DNA of 6,634 nucleotides. Source: Limnohabitans sp. (GTDB lineage Bacteria; Pseudomonadota; Gammaproteobacteria; Burkholderiales; Burkholderiaceae_C). A program made the position numbers and the translations under genes. The stretch is from positions 1-6,634 of the forward strand of contig JACDQO010000293.1 of assembly GCA_015657605.1 (NCBI GenBank), read 5' to 3'. Each line of letters opens with the position of its first letter. Positions within the stretch are counted from its first letter, which is position 1. Shown in pieces: positions 1 to 5,580 of this stretch. The notes under the pieces were generated by a model. That model had not been told where the DNA came from. It was given only the letters and a program-made list of their open reading frames with translations, and made no database searches.

Positions 1-1103
1 GCCCAAAATCATCGCGCCCGTGGCCCCGAGCCGGGTGGCCCATGGCAATGGCACCGCCGTTGACGTTCACCTTGTCGTGCGGCACGCCCATCTCTTGCAT
101 GAACTTCATGGGCACAGCGGCAAAGGCTTCGTTCACCTCGAACAAATCGATCTGATCAATCGTGAGGCCCGCCTTGGCCAGCGCCTTGCGTGCGGCCGGC
201 ATGGGGCCTGTGAGCATGATGGTCGGGTCAGCGCCCGACAAGGCCACCGACACGATGCGGGCACGCGGCGTGAGGCCGTGGGTTTTGCCTGCGGCTTCCG
301 AGCCGATCAGCACCGCCGCTGCGCCATCCACGATGCCGGACGAATTGCCAGCGTGGTGCACATGGTGGATGCGTTCGACCTGCGGATAGCGCTGCAAGGC
401 CACGGCGTCAAAGCCCATGCCGCCCAGTTGTTCAAACGAGGCTTTGAGGCCGCCCAGTGTTTCCACCGTGGTGCTGGGTTTGATGAATTCGTCTTGCGCC
501 AGGATGACCTGGCCGAGCTTGTCTTTGACGGGCACCACCGAGCCATCGAAGTAGCCCGCCGCACGCGCTGCCGTGGCGCGCTTTTGCGATTCGACCGCGA
601 AGGCATCGACATCGTGACGACTGAAGCCACTCATGGTAGCGATCAAATCAGCGCCAATGCCTTGGGGCACAAACAGCGTGGCGCTGTTGGTTTCGGGGTC
701 TTGTGCCCAAGCGCCGCCGTCCGAGCCAATCGGCACGCGGCTCATGCTTTCAACGCCGCCAGCGACGACCAGGTCTTCCCAGCCACTGCGCACTTTCATG
801 GCGGCCGTGTTGACCGCCTCCAAGCCCGAGGCGCAAAAGCGGTTGAGCTGCACGCCCGAGCAGCGCCAGTCCCAACCGGCCGCCAGCGCCGCCACTTTGG
901 GGATGACCGAGCCCTGCTCGCCAATGGGCGAGACCACGCCCATGACCACATCGTCCACCGCAGCGGTGTCGAACTGGTTGCGGCTTTGCAGCTCGCGCAG
1001 CACGCCGCTCAAGAGACTGATCGGCTTGACCTCGTGCAGGCTGCCGTCTTTTGCCTTTGCCACGCGGTGTGCGTATGGCGTCATAAACAAATGCTTCGCT
1101 CAT
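1..1103 (-). pseudogene. Acetyl-CoA acyltransferase (thiolase), frameshifted twice, 3' end outside window
   Basis: This gene encodes a thiolase, which cleaves 3-ketoacyl-CoA to acetyl-CoA plus a shortened acyl-CoA at the end of beta-oxidation. Reading leftward from the ATG at 1101-1103 gives [18 protein letters not shown], a typical thiolase start. A frame change in the T4 run at 1049-1052 is then needed to continue with DGSLHEVKP. From there the frame is open to about position 32. It shows the catalytic Cys in [12 protein letters not shown] (about residue 90), the [10 protein letters not shown] motif, the [16 protein letters not shown] segment, NEAFAAVP, and GGAIAMGHP with its active-site His. 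A second break follows: one extra base at 31-32 separates GHP from [10 protein letters not shown]. The ORF between the breaks could start at an internal ATG (1082-1084), but the strong ribosome binding site at 1108-1113 favours 1103. The missing C-terminus should carry the second active-site Cys. The sequence looks FadI-like, but I cannot assign a substrate. The breaks may be sequencing errors rather than true decay. Confidence 0.88.
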
Positions 1104-1107
1104 GCTG

Positions 1108-1113
1108 TCTCCT
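1108..1113 (-). promoter_or_regulatory. Ribosome binding site of the thiolase
   Basis: On the minus strand this reads AGGAGA, a near-perfect Shine-Dalgarno sequence 4 bases upstream of the ATG at 1103. It decides the start: the alternative ATG at 1084, which is in frame with most of the thiolase, lies inside the conserved N-terminal coding segment and has no comparable site. The native start is therefore 1103, and the frame break at 1049-1052 lies inside the gene. Confidence 0.75.
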
Positions 1114-1122
1114 GGGGGTCAT

Positions 1123-1138
1123 CAGGGGGGTTGCCCTG
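1123..1138 (-). promoter_or_regulatory. Small hairpin and C-rich leader of the thiolase mRNA
   Basis: The arms CAGGG (1123-1127) and CCCTG (1134-1138) can pair around a 6-base loop, 10 bases upstream of the thiolase ribosome binding site. On the plus strand this leader also holds three G-runs of 5-6 bases, at 1114-1118, 1125-1130 and 1145-1150, which become C-runs in the thiolase transcript. A role in translation or mRNA stability is possible but unproven. The stem is short and could be chance in such skewed sequence. Confidence 0.25.
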
Positions 1139-1159
1139 TGTTGCGGGGGGTTTTTAAAC

Positions 1160-1165
1160 AGTATA
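1160..1165 (-). promoter_or_regulatory. Candidate -10 box of the thiolase promoter
   Basis: The minus strand reads TATACT here, a good sigma70 -10 hexamer in an AT-rich island within GC-rich DNA, about 57 bases upstream of the thiolase start. I see no convincing -35 hexamer at the right spacing. The place where one would sit (about 1183-1188) falls inside the palindrome at 1172-1191, so a repressor bound there would block this promoter. This is inferred from sequence only. Confidence 0.35.
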
Positions 1166-1171
1166 GACTTT

Positions 1172-1191
1172 TACCAAGCAAACGCTTTGTA
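1172..1191. promoter_or_regulatory. Imperfect palindrome, candidate TetR-type operator
   Basis: TACCAAGCAAACGCTTTGTA is a 20-bp inverted repeat. The two 8-base arms match at 7 of 8 positions (TACxAAGC / GCTTxGTA) around a 4-base centre. It sits between the two divergent start codons, and its right end overlaps a candidate -10 for the dehydrogenase operon. Length and symmetry suit a TetR-family dimer, and a TetR gene lies in the downstream operon. Autoregulation together with control of the thiolase is therefore a reasonable inference, but no binding is shown. Confidence 0.5.
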
Positions 1192-1195
1192 TAAA
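1190..1195 (+). promoter_or_regulatory. Candidate -10 box of the acyl-CoA dehydrogenase operon
   Basis: TATAAA lies 31 bases before the ATG at 1227 and overlaps the right arm of the palindrome at 1172-1191. No clear -35 hexamer is seen 16-18 bases upstream. An alternative -10-like TATAGA is at 1162-1167. The overlap with the palindrome fits repression by steric exclusion. Confidence 0.35.
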
Positions 1196-1215
1196 TCTTT
1201 AATCTTCAGTCCAAC

Positions 1216-1221
1216 AGGTGA
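1216..1221 (+). promoter_or_regulatory. Ribosome binding site deciding the dehydrogenase start
   Basis: AGGTGA lies 5 bases before the ATG at 1227. An upstream in-frame GTG at 1218 overlaps this site, so it would have no Shine-Dalgarno sequence of its own. ATG 1227 is therefore preferred. Confidence 0.6.
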
Positions 1222-1226
1222 CAGCC

Positions 1227-2390
1227 ATGATCGAACGCACCCTTTTTACCGCCGACCACGAAGCTTTCCGCGACAGCTTTCGCCGCTTCATGGACAAAGA
1301 AATCGCCCCCCACCACGACGCCTGGGAAGAGCAAGGCTATGTGGACCGCGCCGTGTGGGACAAAGCTGGGGAGAACGGCTTTTTGTGCATGACCCTGCCC
1401 GAGGCCTATGGCGGCTCAGATGCCGACAAGCTGTATTCGGTGGTGCAGATGGAGGAGCTCTCACGCGCAGGCTTCACTGGCATTGGCTATGGCCTGCACA
1501 GCGAGATCGTCGCCCCTTACCTCCTGCATTACGGCACCGAAGCGCAAAAGCAAAAGTACCTGCCCAAGCTGGCCAGCGGCGAGATGGTGGGTGCGATTGC
1601 CATGAGCGAACCCGCAGCGGGCTCGGACCTGCAAGGCGTCAAAACGACAGCGATGCTCCAGCCGGATGGCACTTACCTGATCAACGGCAGCAAGACCTTC
1701 ATCACCAACGGCTGGCACGCCGACCTGGTGATCCTGGTGGCCAAAACCGACCCGGCCGCAGGCGCCAAGGGCACCAGCTTGTTCTTGATCGAGCGCGGCA
1801 CACCCGGCTTTGAAAAAGGCAAGCGCTTGAAGAAACTGGGCCTCAAAGCGCAAGACACCTCCGAATTGTTTTTTGACAACGTCAAGGTCAGCGCCGACCA
1901 GCTGCTGGGCGGAACCGCCATGCAGGGCAAGGGCTTCATTTGCCTGATGGAGCAGCTGCCTTGGGAGCGTCTGCAAATTGCGATTGGCGGCATCGCGGCG
2001 GCGCAAGCGGCGATCGACTGGACGGTGCAGTACGTGAAAGACCGCAAGGTGTTTGGCCAGGCCGTGGGCAATTACCAAAACACCCGCTACACCCTGGCCG
2101 AGCTGCAGACCGAGGTGCAGGTGGCGCGTGTGTTCGTGGACAAGTGCTCTGAACTGTTGCTGCAAGACAAACTCGACACCGCGACGGCCAGCATGGCCAA
2201 GTACTGGTGCTCAGACTTGCAGTGCAAAGTGATGGACGAATGCGTTCAGCTGCACGGCGGCTACGGCTACATGTGGGAATACCCCATCACCCGCGCCTAT
2301 GCCGACGCGCGTGTGCAACGCATTTACGGCGGCACCAACGAGATCATGAAAGAAGTGATTTCGCGCAGCATGGGTTTGGCAGGCCGCTGA
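1227..2390 (+). CDS. Acyl-CoA dehydrogenase, long-chain (LCAD)-like
   Basis: This FAD-dependent flavoprotein would oxidise an acyl-CoA to the trans-2-enoyl-CoA and pass electrons to ETF. From ATG 1227 it is 387 residues, the usual length for the family. It shows the FAD/substrate signature MSEPAAGSD (from residue 126), FITNG in the middle beta domain, and a C-terminal domain with CVQLHGGYGYMWEYPI and VQRIYGGTNEIMKE. At residue 368 a Gly stands where MCAD-type enzymes carry the catalytic Glu (YEGT). The likely base is instead Glu247 in LPWERLQIA, the helix-G position used by LCAD and isovaleryl-CoA dehydrogenase. Overall it resembles mammalian ACADL as I recall it. It heads the plus-strand operon and its stop lies 4 bp before the TetR start. 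The substrate is unknown; a long or branched acyl-CoA is plausible. Confidence 0.93.
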   Translation: MIERTLFTADHEAFRDSFRRFMDKEIAPHHDAWEEQGYVDRAVWDKAGENGFLCMTLPEAYGGSDADKLYSVVQMEELSRAGFTGIGYGLHSEIVAPYLLHYGTEAQKQKYLPKLASGEMVGAIAMSEPAAGSDLQGVKTTAMLQPDGTYLINGSKTFITNGWHADLVILVAKTDPAAGAKGTSLFLIERGTPGFEKGKRLKKLGLKAQDTSELFFDNVKVSADQLLGGTAMQGKGFICLMEQLPWERLQIAIGGIAAAQAAIDWTVQYVKDRKVFGQAVGNYQNTRYTLAELQTEVQVARVFVDKCSELLLQDKLDTATASMAKYWCSDLQCKVMDECVQLHGGYGYMWEYPITRAYADARVQRIYGGTNEIMKEVISRSMGLAGR

Positions 2391-2394
2391 TCGC

Positions 2395-3046
2395 ATGGCT
2401 GAGTTGGCTGAACCCAAACGCGCACGCGGCCGCCCCCGCAAGACCGAGGACGAGCGCGACGACGGCAACCGGCGCCAGGCGCTCATCTCGGCAGCGGCGC
2501 AACTGTTTCACCGCAAGGGTTATGACGCCACCAGCACACGCGAAATCGCAGCGCTGGTGGGCATGCAGCCGGGCTCGCCCTTCTACCATTTCGGCAACAA
2601 ACAAGACCTCTTGCTGGCGGTGATGGTTGAGGGCATGAAGCAAGCCAGCCAACGCCAAGAAGCCGCCCGCGCGGGTCTGCCTAATGACCTGCCCCCACCG
2701 CGAACAATTGCGCGCCCTGATCCGCAACCAGTTCGATGTGCTGCTGGGGCCCGATAGCGATTTCATACCGGTGATGCTGTACGAATGGCGATCCCTGAGC
2801 GCTGAGCAGCGCCAGACCATCACACAAATCAAGGACGACTACGAAGCCGCCTGGACGCCCGTGTTGCAAGCGCTGCACGCCAGCAGCCAGTTGCAGGCCC
2901 CGGTGCAGCTGGCGCGTTTGATGATTTTTGGCGCGCTCAACTGGGCGGTGCAGTGGTATCAGCCACCGGCACCGAAAGCCAAACAAAAAAGCTCCCCACG
3001 CGCATCGCTGGACGATTTGACCGATGCTGCATTGGCCTTGTTTTGA
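2395..3046 (+). pseudogene. TetR/AcrR-family transcriptional regulator, split by a frameshift
   Basis: The 5' part (2395 to about 2691) encodes a basic, AT-hook-like N-terminus (RARGRPRK, residues 9-16) and a TetR helix-turn-helix, with AAQLFHRKGYDATSTREIAALVG and SPFYHFGNKQDLL (about residues 34-73). In this frame a stop occurs at 2755-2757. The ligand/dimer domain continues in another frame, from HREQLRALIRNQF through MLYEWRSLSAEQ and LMIFGALNWAVQWY to TGA 3044-3046. The frames join at the C5 run 2692-2696: dropping one C gives a continuous protein of about 216 residues, a normal TetR length. The gene follows the dehydrogenase by 4 bp with a poor Shine-Dalgarno sequence, suggesting translational coupling. 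By position it resembles atuR, the TetR repressor of terpene use, and would sense an acyl-CoA intermediate. As written, only a truncated DNA-binding protein of 120 residues would be made. Confidence 0.85.
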
Positions 3047-3056
3047 GAGACCCCAC

Positions 3057-3950
3057 ATGACAACCACTACGCCCTACCGTTCGGTCTTTTCCCCCGGTCT
3101 GCTGAGTGGCCAAGTCATCCTGGTCACCGGCGGCGGCTCGGGCATCGGCCGCTGCACCGCGCACGAGCTGGCCAGCCTGGGCGCGCATGTGGTGCTCGTC
3201 GGTCGCAACCCCGACAAACTGACAGCCACCGCGCAAGAGATCGTGGGTGACGGTGGGCAAGCCAGTTGGCACAGCTGCGACATCCGGCGCGAGGACGATG
3301 TGAAAGCCATGGTCGCGCAGGTGGTGCAGCAGCACGGCCGCATCCACGGCTTGGTCAACAACGCGGGCGGTCAATACATCTCGCCTCTGGCCAAAACCAG
3401 CGCCAAAGGCTGGCAAGCCGTCATCGACACCAACCTCACGGGCGGCTTTTTGGTGGCACGCGAGTGCTTCAACCAAAGCATGCAACAGCATGGCGGCGCG
3501 GTGGTCAACATCGTGGCCGACATGTGGGGCTCGATGCCCGGCATGGGCCACAGCGGCGCAGCGCGTGCAGGCATGGTCAGCTTCACAGAAACAGCCGCGC
3601 TCGAATGGGCCGCACAGGGTGTTCGTGTGAACGCAGTGGCCCCGGGCTACATCGCCAGCAGCGGCATGGACCATTACCCGCCCGAGGCGGGCCCGATGTT
3701 GCGGGAGATGCGTAACACGGTGCCACAAGGCCGCTTTGGCACCGAGGCCGAAACGTCCGCAGCCATTGTTTTTTTGCTGTCACCCGCAGCGAGTTTCATC
3801 AGCGGCACCGTGCTCCGCGTCGATGGTGCCCGCCCGCAAATGCGCATGGGCTGGCAACAAGCCGTGGCCAAACCCGATGTGCAAACACGCGATGCGGTCA
3901 AACCGTTCAACGGCTTTCACCGCGCCGTCATCCCCAAGGTATTCCAATGA
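3057..3950 (+). CDS. SDR-family oxidoreductase, AtuB/PECR-like
   Basis: This is a short-chain dehydrogenase/reductase of 297 residues. It shows the Rossmann motif VTGGGSGIGR (residues 23-32), an Arg after the second strand (LVGRN, residue 50) suggesting NADP(H), NNAGG at 101-105, and FLLSPAASFISG near the end. The classical catalytic YxxxK is absent: the aligned residues are Ser166 and Arg170 in GHSGAARAGM, and no Ser sits at the usual upstream position. As I recall, human peroxisomal trans-2-enoyl-CoA reductase (PECR) shares HSGAARAG, so an enoyl-CoA reductase-like role is possible. A tail of about 40 residues ending NGFHRAVIPKVFQ follows the SDR fold and recalls Pseudomonas AtuB. ATG 3057 is chosen over the in-frame ATG at 3024 because 3024 lies inside the TetR gene and GAGAG stands 7 bases before 3057. 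The TGA overlaps the next ATG. The substrate is not known. Confidence 0.9.
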   Translation: MTTTTPYRSVFSPGLLSGQVILVTGGGSGIGRCTAHELASLGAHVVLVGRNPDKLTATAQEIVGDGGQASWHSCDIRREDDVKAMVAQVVQQHGRIHGLVNNAGGQYISPLAKTSAKGWQAVIDTNLTGGFLVARECFNQSMQQHGGAVVNIVADMWGSMPGMGHSGAARAGMVSFTETAALEWAAQGVRVNAVAPGYIASSGMDHYPPEAGPMLREMRNTVPQGRFGTEAETSAAIVFLLSPAASFISGTVLRVDGARPQMRMGWQQAVAKPDVQTRDAVKPFNGFHRAVIPKVFQ

Positions 3951-5557
3951 ACTTCGAATCCACCTGGAACCCGCACAGCCCTGTGGCGCAGCAGCGGCGC
4001 GAATCAGCACTCGCCCGCTTGGCGCAGTGGCAAGCCCTGCAAGACCGCGCAGCGCAGGCCTCGGCCCAGTCCAAACTCGTGTTCGACAAACGCGGCCAAC
4101 TGCTGCCGCGTGAACGCGTGGCCTTGTTGCTCGACCCCGGTGCGCCCTTCTTGCCGCTGTGCGCGCTGGCGGGCTTCATGCAAGACACACCCGACCCGGC
4201 CAAGTCGGTGCCCGGCGGCGGCATGATCGCGGGCATGGGTTTCATCAGCGGTGTGCGCTGCATGGTGGTGGCCAGCGACTCGGGCATCGAGGCCGGGGCC
4301 ATTCAGGCGCGGGGTCTGGAAAAGATCTTGCGGGTGCAAGAGCTGGCCCTTGAAAACAAGCTTCCTTTTGTGCACCTGGTCGAAAGCGCTGGGGCCAATT
4401 TGATGCAGTACAAAGTCGAGGGCTTTGTGTTGGGGGGCAGCTTGTTCCGAAATCTGGCGCGCCTGTCGGCAGCAGGCCTGCCGGTGCTCACGGTACAACA
4501 CGGCTCGGGCACGGCGGGTGGGGCCTACATGCCGGGCCTCAGTGACACCGTCATCATGGTGCGCGGCAGGTCGCGGGCTTTTCTAGCCGGGCCGCCTTTG
4601 CTCAAAGCCGCCACGGGCGAAGTGGCCACCGAAGAGGAATTGGGCGGGGCCGAGATGCACACCAGTGTGTCGGGCCTGGGCGAATACCTGTGCGAAGACG
4701 ACCGCCACGCGCTGGGCACGGCACGCGATGTGGTGGCGCGTTGGGACTGGGCGACGCACTCAACACAAAGACAAGCCAAGCCCCCGCGCCTGGATGCCGA
4801 AGAACTGCTGGGCCTGATGCCCGCCCACCACCGCGAACCGATCGACATGCGCGAAGTCATCTTGCGGCTGGTGGACGATTCGGATTTTCTGGAGTTCAAA
4901 CCCCTGTTTGGCGCGGCCACCGTGTGTGCACAAGCGCGCATCGGCGGCCATGCGGTGGGCATCATCAGCAACAACGGGCCGATCGACGTGGCCGGTGCCA
5001 ACAAGGCCTCGCACTTCATCCAGTGGATGTGCCAGTTGGGTCACCCCATCGTCTATTTGCAAAACACCACCGGCTACATGGTCGGCAAAGACAGCGAGCA
5101 AGGCGGCATGATCAAACACGGCTCCAAGATGATCCAGGCCGTGACCAGCGCCACCGTGCCGCAAATCACCATCCAGTGCGGCGCCTCGTTTGGTGCGGGC
5201 AATTACGGCATGTGTGGGCGAGGTTATGCACCGCGCTTTTTGTTCAGCTGGCCGGGGGCCAAAACAGCGGTGATGGGCGGCGAGCAAGCGGCACGCACCA
5301 TGCAAATCGTGGCCGAAGCGGGCATGGCACGCAAAGGCATCACGCCCGACCCCGACAAGATGCAAGCCCAGTTCGACAAGATCGTGGCCTTGTTCGAGGC
5401 CCAGGCCGATGCTTTTTACACCAGCGGCTTGGTGCTGGATGACGGCGTGATCGACCCGCGCGACACCCGCAGCGTGCTCAGCTTTTGCCTGGACACCTGT
5501 GCCGAGAGTGCAGACCGTCAACCCTGCGCCAGCACATTTGGCGTGGCACGCATGTAA
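3947..5557 (+). CDS. atuC: Acyl-CoA carboxylase carboxyltransferase (beta) subunit, geranyl/methylcrotonyl-CoA type
   Basis: This subunit transfers CO2 from carboxybiotin to the gamma carbon of an alpha,beta-unsaturated, beta-methyl acyl-CoA. The 536 residues fit MCC-beta and geranyl-CoA carboxylase beta (AtuC). Two crotonase-fold halves are visible. The N-terminal half has LVESAGANL and an oxyanion-type HGSGTAGGAYMPG (Gly191-Gly192), then FLAGPPLLKAATGE. The C-terminal half has NNGPIDVAGANKASHFI, LQNTTGYMVG, SFGAGNYGMCGR (Gly416/Gly418) and MGGEQAA, and it ends FGVARM. At residues 163-166 it reads GGSL where MCC-beta, as I recall, has FGRI. A Gly-for-Phe change near the acyl pocket is the reported difference that lets geranyl-CoA carboxylase take larger substrates. 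ATG 3947 overlaps the SDR stop by 4 bp (ATGA), with AAGG at 3936-3939, so translation is probably coupled. The partner biotin carboxylase/BCCP subunit is not in the window. The class is certain; the AtuC assignment is moderate. Confidence 0.93.
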   Translation: MNFESTWNPHSPVAQQRRESALARLAQWQALQDRAAQASAQSKLVFDKRGQLLPRERVALLLDPGAPFLPLCALAGFMQDTPDPAKSVPGGGMIAGMGFISGVRCMVVASDSGIEAGAIQARGLEKILRVQELALENKLPFVHLVESAGANLMQYKVEGFVLGGSLFRNLARLSAAGLPVLTVQHGSGTAGGAYMPGLSDTVIMVRGRSRAFLAGPPLLKAATGEVATEEELGGAEMHTSVSGLGEYLCEDDRHALGTARDVVARWDWATHSTQRQAKPPRLDAEELLGLMPAHHREPIDMREVILRLVDDSDFLEFKPLFGAATVCAQARIGGHAVGIISNNGPIDVAGANKASHFIQWMCQLGHPIVYLQNTTGYMVGKDSEQGGMIKHGSKMIQAVTSATVPQITIQCGASFGAGNYGMCGRGYAPRFLFSWPGAKTAVMGGEQAARTMQIVAEAGMARKGITPDPDKMQAQFDKIVALFEAQADAFYTSGLVLDDGVIDPRDTRSVLSFCLDTCAESADRQPCASTFGVARM

Positions 5558-5569
5558 AACAACCCCAAC

Positions 5570-5574
5570 GGAGA
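5570..5574 (+). promoter_or_regulatory. Ribosome binding site of the second dehydrogenase
   Basis: GGAGA lies 6 bases before the ATG at 5581, inside the 23-bp gap after the carboxyltransferase stop. It supports that start and independent ribosome loading within the operon. No terminator-like hairpin is seen in the gap. Confidence 0.55.
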
Positions 5575-5580
5575 CCCACC

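Noticed and set aside
1049..1052. Programmed ribosomal frameshift in the thiolase
   Set aside because: No known thiolase uses recoding, there is no slippery heptamer with a downstream pseudoknot that I can see, and a second unrelated break lies in the same gene. Indel error or mutation is simpler.
1218..1220. GTG as the start of the first dehydrogenase
   Set aside because: The GTG overlaps the Shine-Dalgarno sequence (1216-1221) serving ATG 1227, and it has no site of its own at proper spacing.
20..1813. 597-codon open frame on the plus strand
   Set aside because: It runs antisense through the thiolase and then out of frame through the first dehydrogenase. It ignores the intergenic region and its product has no recognisable domain. 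It is a GC-driven shadow.
1461..2165. 234-codon open frame on the minus strand
   Set aside because: It is antisense to the LCAD-like dehydrogenase and has no recognisable protein features.
3024..3056. Upstream ATG for the SDR, adding 11 residues
   Set aside because: The extension lies within the TetR 3' coding region and does not resemble an SDR N-terminus. GAGAG before ATG 3057 is better placed.
2937..3728. 263-codon open frame on the minus strand
   Set aside because: It is antisense to the SDR and the TetR 3' end, has no known motif, and its His/Ala-rich composition is typical of complementary-strand shadows.
4760..5521. 253-codon open frame on the minus strand
   Set aside because: It is antisense to the second half of the carboxyltransferase, which is intact with all motifs.
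5558..5580. Operon terminator between the carboxyltransferase and the second dehydrogenase
   Set aside because: The 23-bp gap holds a ribosome binding site but no inverted repeat and no T-tract.
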